Assembly (NCBI GenBank): GCA_020847425.1
Contig: JADLCC010000312.1
Span: 1-33,084 of the forward strand
Length of the DNA: 33,084 nucleotides
Source: Saprospiraceae bacterium
GTDB lineage: Bacteria; Bacteroidota; Bacteroidia; Chitinophagales; Saprospiraceae
Direction: 5' to 3'
The notes beneath the pieces were generated by a model that saw only the letters and a program-made list of their open reading frames with translations, searched no databases and was not told the DNA's origin. Positions 21,435 through 31,110 of the stretch are shown piece after piece. The translations under genes were made by a program, and so were the position numbers. Positions within the stretch are counted from its first letter, which is position 1, and each line of letters begins with the position of its first letter.

Positions 21435-22736
21435 CTATTCTTCTTCCTCTTCAATCAACCGCACTTTCAACTGCGTCAGGATATTCTGTTTCCGCGCCAC
21501 CACCGTCACTTCGTACTTTTCAAAAATAAAAGTTTCGTTGCCTGGCGGGATACGACCCAAACGATTGAGTACCAATCCGTTAAAAGTATTGTACTGGCGG
21601 TTTTCCGGGAAAGGAACTGGAAGAAAATTGTTCACATCGTGCAGCGGCGCGATACCTGAAATAAGGAAAGAACCGTCTTCGCTTTTGGTGACGGGCGCTG
21701 TTTCATCGTCGTGCTCGTCCTGTATTTCGCCGACGAGTTCTTCCAGGATATCTTCCATGGAAATCATGCCTTCCGTGCCGCCGTATTCGTCGATGACCAG
21801 ACCGATGTGAATATGTTTGGTTTGGAAATCCTTGAGCACACGGTTGAGTTTAGCGGAGTTGTACACGTATTGCACCGGGCGCAGGAGGTCCTTGAGTTGC
21901 CAGTCGGAGTGCTCGATATTGGCCTGAAAAATATCCTTGGCGAACACGAATCCGAGCACATTGTCGATGTCGTCTTCGTACACCGGAATACGCGAGTAGC
22001 CATTTTCGATCACTTCCTTCAGGATTTCCGCTTTCGGGGTTTCGACATCCAGTGCAAAAATATTTTTGCGCGGCACCATCACCTGTTGGGCGGTCAGTTC
22101 CGAAAAGTCGAACGCATTCTGGATGATCTGGTAGTTGTCTTCCTTGATGGCGCCGCTTTTCTGGCTTTGTTTTACGAGCAGGCGCAATTCATCGGAGCTG
22201 TGCGCTTCCTGTTCGTCGGCGGGTTCGATACCGACCAGGCGCAAAATGAAGTTGGACAAGCCGTTGAGAATCCAGATAAACGGGCGGAAAAGCAGAAAAA
22301 ACACCCGCATCGGCACCGATACGGCCAGGGTCGTCTCTTCCGGTTTGCGAATGGCGATGGATTTGGGCGCCAGTTCGCCGAAAACAATGTGCAGCACGGT
22401 GATCAGGGCAAACGCCACCGGCAGGGCAATTTTATGCGCCAGTTCGTCCGAAACCTCCCAGCCCAGGCCGTGGAAAGAAGCGATGAGTATTTTTGACACG
22501 ACCGGTTCGCCGATCCAGCCCAGTCCGAGGCTCGCCAGGGTGATGCCCAGTTGAGTGGCAGAGAGGTATGCATCCAGGTGATTCAGGATGCCTTTTGCGA
22601 TGCCTGCCAGTTTGTTGCCTTTCTGCGCCCGCAGCTCAATTTGCGAATACCGCACTTTAACAATGGCAAATTCAGCCGCGACAAAAAAACCATTTAATGC
22701 AACCAGGAAAAAAGTAAGTAGTATTTCAGAAATCAT
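21435..22736 (-). CDS. Mirror copy: CNNM/CorC-HlyC family membrane transporter
   Basis: Identical to the 433-residue protein at 10349-11650: CNNM membrane domain, CBS pair and CorC/HlyC C-terminal domain, probably divalent-cation export. It is divergent from the mirrored fabH-like gene. Confidence 0.92.
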   Translation of the reverse strand: MISEILLTFFLVALNGFFVAAEFAIVKVRYSQIELRAQKGNKLAGIAKGILNHLDAYLSATQLGITLASLGLGWIGEPVVSKILIASFHGLGWEVSDELAHKIALPVAFALITVLHIVFGELAPKSIAIRKPEETTLAVSVPMRVFFLLFRPFIWILNGLSNFILRLVGIEPADEQEAHSSDELRLLVKQSQKSGAIKEDNYQIIQNAFDFSELTAQQVMVPRKNIFALDVETPKAEILKEVIENGYSRIPVYEDDIDNVLGFVFAKDIFQANIEHSDWQLKDLLRPVQYVYNSAKLNRVLKDFQTKHIHIGLVIDEYGGTEGMISMEDILEELVGEIQDEHDDETAPVTKSEDGSFLISGIAPLHDVNNFLPVPFPENRQYNTFNGLVLNRLGRIPPGNETFIFEKYEVTVVARKQNILTQLKVRLIEEEEE

Positions 22737-22968
22737 AAATCAGTTTCAAACACGAAATTTTCTGCAAAAAACGGAAAAAAATCGGTGGGAACGCAGTTTT
22801 CGCGCACTTTTCCGAAGTTCCTGCTCTGTGCGGAGGCAGCAATTGCCTGGGGAAACAATCTTTTTGCTAAATTTTTGTCAACTTTGCCTTGCCTTTATTG
22901 GTTTTTACAAGCCTTGTTTTGCATAAATTCTGAAATTCATTTTCTCATCATTTTTACGACGCTCTCAC
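22737..22968. other. Mirror copy: divergent intergenic region
   Basis: Same as 10117-10348; promoters for both neighbours are expected here, but no clear motif was found. Confidence 0.58.
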
Positions 22969-24039
22969 ATGAATCGCAGCAAAATTGCCGGCATCGGCTA
23001 CTACGTCCCCGAACGTGTTGTCACAAACAATGACCTGATCAAAGTTATGGATACCACCGACGAGTGGATTCAGGAGCGAACGGGCATCCGCGAGCGCCGG
23101 TACGGGGTAAAGCACGAAGAAACCACGACTACTATGGCGGCTGCGGCTGCGCGCATCGCCTGCGAACGCGCCGGAATCCAGCCGGAAGAGATCGACTTTA
23201 TCGTTTTTGCCACCCTGAGCCCCGACTATTATTTCCCGGGCTGCGGCGTATTGCTGCAACGCGAACTGGGCATCACCAAACAGGAGGTGGGCGCGGTCGA
23301 TATCCGCAACCAGTGCAGCGGGTTTGTCTACGCACTCAGTATTGCCGACCAGTTTGTAAAAACGGGCACCTATAAAAATGTGCTGGTTGTCGGCTCCGAA
23401 ATGCACTCCATGGGGCTCGATTTCAGCACCCGCGGCCGGAATGTGACGGTGATATTCGGCGATGGCGCCGGCGCCGTTATCCTGCAACCCAGCGATGACC
23501 CGAATCGCGGTATCCTGACCACCAAACTGCATTCCAACGGCACCTACGCCGAAAAACTGTCCTTTATCAACCCCGGCGCACACGGCGGATACCACAAAAA
23601 ACACATGGAGGAAGAGGTCGACTACGGTTACCCGTCCCCGGATACCTACGGCGAAATTTTTATCACCCCGAAAATGATCGCCGACGGCAATTACTACCCG
23701 AATATGGAAGGCCAGTTTGTGTTTAAAATGGCCGTCAGCAAATTCCCGGAAGTTATTCATGAAGCGCTGAACGAACTGGGGCTCCAGGCCTCCGATATCG
23801 ACATGCTCATTCCACACCAGGCCAACCTGCGCATCAGCCAGTTTGTACAAAAAACACTGCGGCTGCGCGACGACCAGGTATGGAACAACATCCAGAAATA
23901 CGGTAATACCACGGCTGCCTCCGTTCCGATCGCACTTTGTGAAGCCTGGGAAGCCGGGAAAATCAAGGAGGGCGACCTGGTGTGCCTGGCGGCTTTTGGT
24001 AGCGGGTTTACGTGGGCAAGCGCCTTGATTAGATGGTGA
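22969..24039 (+). CDS. Mirror copy: 3-oxoacyl-ACP synthase III family protein (FabH-like)
   Basis: Identical to the 356-residue protein at 9046-10116, with Cys116, His283 and Asn313 and the insertion at about 200-250. Its TGA stop lies in the first heptamer unit of the following array. Confidence 0.92.
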   Translation: MNRSKIAGIGYYVPERVVTNNDLIKVMDTTDEWIQERTGIRERRYGVKHEETTTTMAAAAARIACERAGIQPEEIDFIVFATLSPDYYFPGCGVLLQRELGITKQEVGAVDIRNQCSGFVYALSIADQFVKTGTYKNVLVVGSEMHSMGLDFSTRGRNVTVIFGDGAGAVILQPSDDPNRGILTTKLHSNGTYAEKLSFINPGAHGGYHKKHMEEEVDYGYPSPDTYGEIFITPKMIADGNYYPNMEGQFVFKMAVSKFPEVIHEALNELGLQASDIDMLIPHQANLRISQFVQKTLRLRDDQVWNNIQKYGNTTAASVPIALCEAWEAGKIKEGDLVCLAAFGSGFTWASALIRW

Positions 24040-24073
24040 GAGATGAGAGGGTGAGAGGGTGAGAGGGTGAGAG
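24037..24073. repeat. Mirror copy: GTGAGAR heptamer array overlapping the FabH-like stop
   Basis: Mirror of 9012-9048, on the plus strand here as GGTGAGAG units starting at the stop codon. Confidence 0.8.
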
Positions 24074-24164
24074 CCGACTTGGATTACACCTGATTACCCC
24101 GGGCATTCATAATTAGGAATGTCAAGAGACTCGAGGTTGAATCAAAGTCGGCTCTCACCCTCTC
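24061..24164. repeat. Mirror copy: inverted repeat with 20-base perfect arms
   Basis: Arms at 24061-24080 and 24145-24164, mirror of 8921-9024; a possible fabH-like terminator. Confidence 0.85.
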
Positions 24165-24221
24165 ACTTCTCTTACCCTCTCACTTCTCGCCTCTCACTTC
24201 TCACTTCTCACCTCTCACTTC
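24152..24221. repeat. Mirror copy: longest GTGAGAR heptamer array
   Basis: Mirror of 8864-8933, read here as CTCACTTCT-type units. Confidence 0.85.
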
Positions 24222-24285
24222 TGGTTGATTATGCTCGCCAAACGCACACTCACCGTTTTGTGAGCAAATGAAAAAAGACCTTGTT

Positions 24286-24293
24286 TACCTTTG
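24286..24293 (+). promoter_or_regulatory. Mirror copy: candidate -7 box TACCTTTG of the M16 gene
   Basis: Mirror of 8792-8799, preceded by GTTTTG at a spacing of 25 bases. Confidence 0.38.
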
Positions 24294-24397
24294 GCCCCGT
24301 TAAAAAGAGTGAAAGCGTCTCAGATGAAGGTAATATGTTGACGCAGCGTTTTTTATAACACTCCCGTTTCGCCAACACACAATCTCCAGGCGAAGCA

Positions 24398-24430
24398 CCC
24401 TCTCACTTCTCACCTCTCACTTCTCACTTC
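24398..24430. repeat. Mirror copy: heptamer array in the M16 leader
   Basis: Mirror of 8655-8687. On this strand the tract is CTCACTTCTCACCTCTCAC-like and ends about eight bases before the ATG at 24438. Confidence 0.85.
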
Positions 24431-24437
24431 TTTTATT

Positions 24438-27194
24438 ATGACGACAGCCCAATTTTTCAGGCGACTACCACTCTTTCTGGTCGCTTTGTTTATCAGCAAT
24501 GTAGTATCCGCACAAAACAAACTAAAACTGCCGGAAGGCGTACAATACGTCACGACTGTAGAAGGCATTACGGAATACCGGCTTGCCAACGGCCTTCAGG
24601 TTTTGTTGTTTCCCGATATGTCGAAACCCATTATAACGGTCAATATCACGTATAAAGTGGGTTCCCGGCACGAAGATTACGGCGAAACAGGCATGGCGCA
24701 CCTGCTGGAGCACCTCGTTTTTAAAGGAACGCCCAAGCATACCAACATCCCGCAGGAGCTCACCGAACACGGCGCCCGGCCCAACGGCACTACGTCCTTC
24801 GACCGCACCAACTATTTTGAAACCTTTGACGCTACCGACGTCAACCTGCGCTGGGCACTCGATTTGGAAAGCGACCGGATGGTCAATTCCTTTATTGCCC
24901 GCAAAGACCTGGAAAGTGAATTCAGCGTGGTGCGCAACGAATACGAATCGGGCGAAAACAACCCCGGCGGTGTATTGTACAAGCGCATGATGGCATCCGC
25001 TTTTAATTTCCACAACTACGGCCACTCGACCATCGGCGAAAAATCGGACATTGAAAAAGCGCCCATCGAACGTTTACAGGCTTTTTACCACAAATATTAC
25101 CAGCCCGACAATGCACTGCTGCTGATTGCCGGTAAAATAGACGAGCAAAAAACGCTGGATATGGTACATGAGTACTTCTCGCCCATTCCGCGCCCCGAAC
25201 GCAAACTTGTAGCAACCTATACGGAAGAGCCGACACAGGATGGCGAACGTTCCATAACCCTGCGCCGCACCGGCGACGTACAGGTCTTTTCAGCCATGTA
25301 CCGCAGCTGCCCGGGCTCGCACCCGGACTATCCTGCACTTTCCGTACTGAGCAACTTACTGACTGACGAGCCTACCGGCCGTTTATATAAAGCCCTGGTA
25401 GAGAGCAAGAAAGCAGTAGGTGTCTATGGCGGTGCTTCCGGTTTTGCAGAAGCCGGCATCACCCGTTTTGTGACGGAAGTGCGCGCCGACGGCAACCTCG
25501 ACTCGGCCAGGCAGATCATGCTCGCCGTGTTGGAAGACCTGAAAATAAACGGACCTACCCAGGAAGAAGTAGACAAAGCCAAAACGCGCCTGCTGAAAAA
25601 CCAGGAAATGTTTTTTAAAGAAAGCAGCCGCGTAGGCCTTAGCCTCAGCAACTTTGTCGGCACGGGCGACTGGCGGTTGGCATTCCTGTACCGCGACCGC
25701 CTGGAAACCATTACCCGCGAGGATATTATGCTGGTGGTAGCCAAATATTTCAAATCAGCCAACCGCACCCTCGGCACTTTTATTCCGGATAAAAACCCGG
25801 ACCGCTCGGATATTCCCGCCGCACCAGATCTCAATGCGCTGTTGAAAGACTATAAAGGCAAAGCGCCGATGGCGCAAGGCGAAGATTTTGACCCCTCGCC
25901 CGAAAACCTGGAAAAACGCACCACCCGCAAAACATTGCCCAATGGCATGAAATACGCGATGCTGCCCAAGGAAACCCGCGGCGACGTGGTAACCATGCGC
26001 ATTTCCCTCAATTTCGGTACCCTGGAAACAGCAAAAGGCAAATCGACGATCGGCGACTTCACGGCTTCCATGCTCGATAAAGGCACGGCAACTAAAAACC
26101 GCGAAGAACTCAAGGAGGCATTCGACAAACTGAAAGCGCGCGCCAACTTTTTCGGCGGACCAATGGGAACAGATATAACCATCGAAACAGACCGCGAACA
26201 CCTGCCCGCAGTTATCCGCCTCGTTGGAGAAGTGCTGCGCAAACCGGCCTTCCCGCAGAATGAATTTGACAAAATGAAACAGGAACAACTGGCAGGTATC
26301 GAGGAAACCAAAACGGACCCTACTGCTTTGGCTTATAATACGTTCGGCCGTATTTCCAGACCAAACTATTCGAAAGACGATCCGCGGTATACGGAGACGT
26401 TTGAAGAACAACTGGAATCCGTCAAGGCTGTCACGCTGGACCAGGTGAAAAGTTTTTACAAGGATTTTTACGGCGCCTCGGATGCTACCGCTGCTGTTGT
26501 CGGCGATTTTGACGCGAAAGAAACCGAAGCTGCGCTCAAAGAAGTATTTGGCGACTGGAAAAGTCCGGTGCGTTACAAACGCTATAGTATGGATTATCAG
26601 CCCGTTGCACCCAGATCAGAAGAAATCAATACGCCCGACAAAGCCAATGCGGCTTATGTAGCGGGTTACGGTTTTGCCATGCGCTCCGACGACCCGGAAT
26701 ACCCCGCCGTTGAACTGGGCGGATACATGCTGGGCGGCGGATTTCTGAATTCCCGGCTGGCTACCCGCATTCGCCAGAAAGAGGGTTTGAGTTACACAGT
26801 CCGGGGTAGTTTTTCTGCCAGCGATGAGGATCAAAATGCTGCATTTTCTTCCTTTATGATTTACAACCCGGAAAACCTCAGTAAACTGGAAGCGGCGTAC
26901 AAGGAAGAGATCGAACGCGCATCCAAAGATGGTTTTACCACAACCGAACTGGAAGCCGCCAAATCGGGCTGGCTGAGTTCACAAAAAGTAAACCGCTCGG
27001 GCGACAGTTACCTGGCCGGTACGTTGAATTATTACCTGGAACTGGGCCGCGATTTTTCCTGGAATGCCAATAAGGAAAAGGCCGTGGCAGCGCTTACCAC
27101 GGATAAAGTGAATGCCGCCATCAAAAAACACCTCGATTATTCGAAAATGATTGTGGTGAAGGCTGGGGAATTTAAGAAACCGGTGAAACCGTAG
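24438..27194 (+). CDS. Mirror copy: secreted M16 family zinc metalloprotease
   Basis: Identical to the 918-residue protein at 5891-8647: signal peptide, HLLEH zinc motif at 88-92 with Glu168, an inactive second M16 half and the R...Y pair in RIRQKEGLSYTVRG. Confidence 0.94.
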   Translation: MTTAQFFRRLPLFLVALFISNVVSAQNKLKLPEGVQYVTTVEGITEYRLANGLQVLLFPDMSKPIITVNITYKVGSRHEDYGETGMAHLLEHLVFKGTPKHTNIPQELTEHGARPNGTTSFDRTNYFETFDATDVNLRWALDLESDRMVNSFIARKDLESEFSVVRNEYESGENNPGGVLYKRMMASAFNFHNYGHSTIGEKSDIEKAPIERLQAFYHKYYQPDNALLLIAGKIDEQKTLDMVHEYFSPIPRPERKLVATYTEEPTQDGERSITLRRTGDVQVFSAMYRSCPGSHPDYPALSVLSNLLTDEPTGRLYKALVESKKAVGVYGGASGFAEAGITRFVTEVRADGNLDSARQIMLAVLEDLKINGPTQEEVDKAKTRLLKNQEMFFKESSRVGLSLSNFVGTGDWRLAFLYRDRLETITREDIMLVVAKYFKSANRTLGTFIPDKNPDRSDIPAAPDLNALLKDYKGKAPMAQGEDFDPSPENLEKRTTRKTLPNGMKYAMLPKETRGDVVTMRISLNFGTLETAKGKSTIGDFTASMLDKGTATKNREELKEAFDKLKARANFFGGPMGTDITIETDREHLPAVIRLVGEVLRKPAFPQNEFDKMKQEQLAGIEETKTDPTALAYNTFGRISRPNYSKDDPRYTETFEEQLESVKAVTLDQVKSFYKDFYGASDATAAVVGDFDAKETEAALKEVFGDWKSPVRYKRYSMDYQPVAPRSEEINTPDKANAAYVAGYGFAMRSDDPEYPAVELGGYMLGGGFLNSRLATRIRQKEGLSYTVRGSFSASDEDQNAAFSSFMIYNPENLSKLEAAYKEEIERASKDGFTTTELEAAKSGWLSSQKVNRSGDSYLAGTLNYYLELGRDFSWNANKEKAVAALTTDKVNAAIKKHLDYSKMIVVKAGEFKKPVKP

Positions 27195-27207
27195 TGTAGT
27201 GTTTCGG

Positions 27208-27296
27208 GTGTGGTGTTTGGTGTTTGGGGCGGTAACGCTTTGTCCAAGTTAATAACCTGGGCCAGGCGTTACCGTCCTAAACACCAAACACTACAC
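27208..27296. repeat. Mirror copy: imperfect inverted repeat with 44-base arms
   Basis: Mirror of 5789-5877, 13 bases beyond the M16 stop; a possible terminator. Confidence 0.85.
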
Positions 27297-27342
27297 ACTA
27301 AATACACACTAAAAATAATGTGGTAAAAATACATCCAAGGCA

Positions 27343-27984
27343 ATGAACAGAATCCTGGAATCGCCACTCTTTCAACATTCGAAACCCTGGTGGTTGCCCA
27401 TTATGAACCTGGGCATTACCCTGTACGGCATTTTGTTTTTGCAATGGGATTTGAAACCCATCGTGTTCCTGTTTTGGTGGGAAGTGATATTAATCGTAGC
27501 GAGCGCATTGCTGCGCATGTTGTTCGCCCTGGAAAACCGGCCCTTTCTGGACCAGATCGGTTTGAAAATCGGGCTGCTTATCGGCGGCGCCGTGATGGGT
27601 GGCACATTCATTATGTTCGCGGTGGTATTTACAATTAATGCGTTTCAGGACGGCGGTGATTATACCAGTCTGGCCAACATTGCAATACAAACCCGGATCA
27701 TGACCGCCGGGTATATTTTAGGGCTGGCTATCCATTATTTTGGCAACGGCAATTATAAAACAGCCAGCCCTATGGGTGAGTTGGCGAGGCCCTTTGTGCA
27801 CATGCTGGTGTTGCTCGCTTTTTTGCAGGCGCTCACTATGCACCTGATTCCCAAGTACCCGCAACTCAACCAGGCCATGTGGGTGGCCATCGCTTTGGTG
27901 GTCCTGAAATTTATGGTGGATATGCTTTTTGCGCGGATCGGAAAATCTACCCTTTCTCCTTCAGCCGAACAATCCGTTCTTTAG
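27343..27984 (+). CDS. Mirror copy: polytopic membrane protein, possibly DUF6498
   Basis: Identical to the 213-residue protein at 5101-5742, with the same 38-base tail-to-tail overlap with the exported DJ-1/PfpI gene. Confidence 0.68.
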   Translation: MNRILESPLFQHSKPWWLPIMNLGITLYGILFLQWDLKPIVFLFWWEVILIVASALLRMLFALENRPFLDQIGLKIGLLIGGAVMGGTFIMFAVVFTINAFQDGGDYTSLANIAIQTRIMTAGYILGLAIHYFGNGNYKTASPMGELARPFVHMLVLLAFLQALTMHLIPKYPQLNQAMWVAIALVVLKFMVDMLFARIGKSTLSPSAEQSVL

Positions 27985-29248
27985 ACGCTTTTGTAAGGGC
28001 CTGTTTCGTTTGTTCATCATAACCGCAGGCTGGTAATTTTGCCAGACATTGTTCGCTGGCAGCGATAGCCAGTTCCCGTTTTCCCGCAGATTCATACATT
28101 TCTGAAAGGCTGTCCCAGGCATTGGCCGAAGCAGGGTACAATTCGGTGTTCCATTGGAACAGTTCGATGGCTTCCTTTATTTTTTTGATGCTCTGCAATT
28201 GATAACCCACACCGTTGATTTGATCTTCGGTGAAAAGCCGCCAATCCGGGTACATTTTTATCGTTTCCGTATAGGTTTGTTTAGCCCATGCAATGTCTCC
28301 ATCGGCGAGGTGATCACGGAAAGTGCGACTGTCGGGCGGCACTGTTTTACCCATTTTTGAGTAAACCATTCCCAATACGTCGTACAGTGCAGGCGTAGGC
28401 GCAGTGGATTGTATCAGCCAGCGCAAAATAGCCTCGCTTTCCGTGGGTTTGGTATCCATCAATTCCATAGCCAGGTTGATCATTTCACCGGGATAGTACA
28501 AAGGTTGGAGACTACCCGGTACGGGTTGGATACTTTTTGTAGCCGCTTCGATACCTTGCTCGCGGGCAGTTTTCACAAAAGGGGTTTCATTCACTTTGCC
28601 ATCCCGAGGCTGCCATTTGTCGTATTCCATGTAGCGGGCCGTCGCCTTGGCAGCGGTTTCTCCTTTAATCCTTGAAACTACGTGCAAGGCGCCATCTATG
28701 CCTGCTGAAACGCCGGCAGTGGTCACGACATGACCGTTATCGACAAAACGCGTGTTGGAAAGTACGGTGGCCGAGGGATTCATCTCTTTCAGGCCGGGAA
28801 TAAACCCGTACCAGGTGGTCACCTCTTTGCCGTCGAGCAAACCGGCTTTGGAGAGCAGTGCCGCACCGGTACAAACCGACATCATGAACTGGGTGGTTTT
28901 TGAACGTTCCCTGATCCAGTCGATCATCTTCTGTTCGCCGATCACCGAACCCGTACCGCCGCCGGGGAAAACGAGGATATCCGTAGGCGGGCAATCATCT
29001 ATGGCGTATTGCGGCGTAACAGTGATAAATCCCTGGCTCAAAAGCGGCTCTTTTTTGTAAGCCACTATAAAAGCCTTGAAACCTTCCGTGGAACCGAACA
29101 CTTCCGAAGGGCCGCTGAAATCCAGTATTTCAACGCCGGGGTAAACAACAATGCCCACGGAAAGCGGTTTGTCGCTGACCTGAGCATACAGTATACGAAC
29201 ATTCGTAACAAGCAAAAGCAAGAGGGTGATTTTCAGAAATTGTTTCAT
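27947..29248 (-). CDS. Mirror copy: exported DJ-1/PfpI protein with TPR-like C-terminus
   Basis: Identical to the 433-residue protein at 3837-5138: signal peptide, Asp43, Cys126 and Thr127 in the DJ-1/PfpI domain, and C-terminal TPR-like helices. Confidence 0.84.
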   Translation of the reverse strand: MKQFLKITLLLLLVTNVRILYAQVSDKPLSVGIVVYPGVEILDFSGPSEVFGSTEGFKAFIVAYKKEPLLSQGFITVTPQYAIDDCPPTDILVFPGGGTGSVIGEQKMIDWIRERSKTTQFMMSVCTGAALLSKAGLLDGKEVTTWYGFIPGLKEMNPSATVLSNTRFVDNGHVVTTAGVSAGIDGALHVVSRIKGETAAKATARYMEYDKWQPRDGKVNETPFVKTAREQGIEAATKSIQPVPGSLQPLYYPGEMINLAMELMDTKPTESEAILRWLIQSTAPTPALYDVLGMVYSKMGKTVPPDSRTFRDHLADGDIAWAKQTYTETIKMYPDWRLFTEDQINGVGYQLQSIKKIKEAIELFQWNTELYPASANAWDSLSEMYESAGKRELAIAASEQCLAKLPACGYDEQTKQALTKASKERIVRLKEKG

Positions 29249-29371
29249 AGCAATCCTTTTTATTAAAGTTGAGCGGTTGAGCATGTTGAAAGTTGAGAAG
29301 GCATTGGTAATCAATAAAGGCATACCACTTCTCGTTCAACACGACGTTGGGTTGGTTATTAAATTTTTTTT

Positions 29372-29379
29372 CAAAGTTA
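29372..29379 (-). promoter_or_regulatory. Mirror copy: candidate -7 box TAACTTTG
   Basis: Mirror of 3706-3713 in the divergent gap between the two DJ-1 superfamily genes. Confidence 0.33.
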
Positions 29380-29473
29380 GGACCTGCAACCAAGCCGTTA
29401 TGAAAATGTCTTCTTTTGACCAGAGTGTGTCCGGATAAATCGGTTGCCTGCTTCGCCTTTTCCTCTTTTATAC

Positions 29474-30451
29474 ATGGAAACCACAAAAATTGTCTTCTTA
29501 CTGCTGCCCAAAATGCACCTCCAGGACCTTGCCGGCGCGGCCCAGGTGTTTTACGAAGCCTCGGAACTGGGCAACCGGAATTTTAAAATCCATTTTGCAG
29601 CAGCCGATAAAAACGTGACCTGCGCGCAGGGTCTTGCGTTTTCGACACTTACCAATGTGCAGGACCTGTCGCTGAAAAAAGGAGATATGGTTTGTGTGCC
29701 GGGTTTCGATTTTGCCAGTTTTCAGGCCGGCGAACTGGATGCTGTGATCGAGCGCTCCAAAAACTGGTTGTGGGAACAGCGGGAAAAAGGTGTTTATATC
29801 GCATCCATCTGTTCAGGCGCGCTCGCGCTTGGTCGAATGGGTTTGCTCGACCACGTGGACTGCACCAGCCACTGGAAATGCCTCTCATACATGAAAGCAC
29901 ATTTCCCCAAGGCCCATGTGCTCGAAAACAGGCTGTATGTGTTTGATAAAGGCATTTTTACCAGCGCGGGCATGACCTCGGGCATCGACATGGCGCTGGC
30001 GCTGGTGGAGCGCTGGCGCAACCCCTTGCTGGCAGCGAAGGTGGCGCAGGAAATGGTCATCAATGTGCGGCGCAACGAAACTGCCGGACAACAAAATATT
30101 TTCCTGGATTTTAAAAACCACTTCAACGCGGATGTGTACAAAGCACAGGAAATACTGGCCAACCGCCTCGACGCCAGTTTTACCATCACCGACCTGGCCC
30201 GGATAATGAACAGGAGCAGTCGCCACCTGTCGCGCTTGTTCAAAGACCACACCGGAGAAACCGTGCAGGCTTACCGCGAAAAATTACGCATCGAACACGG
30301 CGAACGCCTGCTGCTGCACACGGAAATGTCGGTAAAAGAAATTGCCATTGAATGCGGGTTTGGGAACCCCAGGCAGTTTTCGAGGTTCTGGGGAAGGGTG
30401 AAAGGCTGTGCGCCGGGGGAGTTTCGGCGGGGTGGGAAGAGTGAACAGTAA
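29474..30451 (+). CDS. Mirror copy: GlxA-type AraC family transcriptional regulator
   Basis: Identical to the 325-residue protein at 2634-3611, with Cys113 in SICSGA and the AraC double helix-turn-helix. The alternative start is ten codons upstream at 29444. Confidence 0.89.
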   Translation: METTKIVFLLLPKMHLQDLAGAAQVFYEASELGNRNFKIHFAAADKNVTCAQGLAFSTLTNVQDLSLKKGDMVCVPGFDFASFQAGELDAVIERSKNWLWEQREKGVYIASICSGALALGRMGLLDHVDCTSHWKCLSYMKAHFPKAHVLENRLYVFDKGIFTSAGMTSGIDMALALVERWRNPLLAAKVAQEMVINVRRNETAGQQNIFLDFKNHFNADVYKAQEILANRLDASFTITDLARIMNRSSRHLSRLFKDHTGETVQAYREKLRIEHGERLLLHTEMSVKEIAIECGFGNPRQFSRFWGRVKGCAPGEFRRGGKSEQ

Positions 30452-30530
30452 ACGTCACAAAAAGTAATCTTTCAGTACACAGATGTAATGTTTTTCAGAT
30501 ACTTATGGGGGCTAATTTTTAAATATAAAT

Positions 30531-30640
30531 GCCAAGAGTGGGTGTCATTCAGAGCCGTAGGCGAAGAATCTGATATAATAAATATTGGCCTTCGGCCTCA
30601 GATTCTTCGCCTACGGCTCTGAATGACACCCACTCTTGGC
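30531..30640. repeat. Mirror copy: perfect inverted repeat with 43-base arms
   Basis: Arms at 30531-30573 and 30598-30640, mirror of 2445-2554, between convergent genes. Confidence 0.92.
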
Positions 30641-30669
30641 TTCTTGAGTTAAATTGGTTAGTGCTATTA

Positions 30670-31110
30670 TTAATCGAACAGTTTCTCCGACCTGTGTTGA
30701 TTCGATAAACATGCTTCTTTATAATCAAGTACCTGGTTGTTCAATTCTCTTTGTAAAAATTCCTTTATTTTTCGATAATCGAATGTAGCCGGAATATCCA
30801 AGGCAATAATGGAATCCTTAAAACCTTCCCAGGAACAATTCAGGCTTTCAATTTCCTCGATTATTCTGTTTTTCTCCTTTCTATTGAGCATTACAATTTG
30901 GATTGTTGAGTGACCCGAAGGGGAAATCAACTCCTCAAAATGCAAAACACCCTCCTCCTTTTCCACACTGATGATATCATTCAGCGCAATATTCGGAGCA
31001 AAAAAAGGGATGTTATCTACTTTGTAGTGCATTCCAATTGGTTCTGCCCAAATTGATTCTACGGCAACATTGCCGCTGACATCCCGATATGTCAGAACAA
31101 CTTTTTTCAT
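30670..31110 (-). CDS. Mirror copy: DUF4265 domain-containing protein
   Basis: Identical to the 146-residue protein at 1975-2415, with the same four-base ATGA overlap with the glycosidase stop. Confidence 0.74.
   Translation of the reverse strand: MKKVVLTYRDVSGNVAVESIWAEPIGMHYKVDNIPFFAPNIALNDIISVEKEEGVLHFEELISPSGHSTIQIVMLNRKEKNRIIEEIESLNCSWEGFKDSIIALDIPATFDYRKIKEFLQRELNNQVLDYKEACLSNQHRSEKLFD

Larger units (their letters stand above)
24040..24437. other. Mirror copy: 398-base intergenic region
   Basis: Same content as 8648-9045: three heptamer arrays, a 20-base inverted repeat and a -7-like box. No gene seen. Confidence 0.78.
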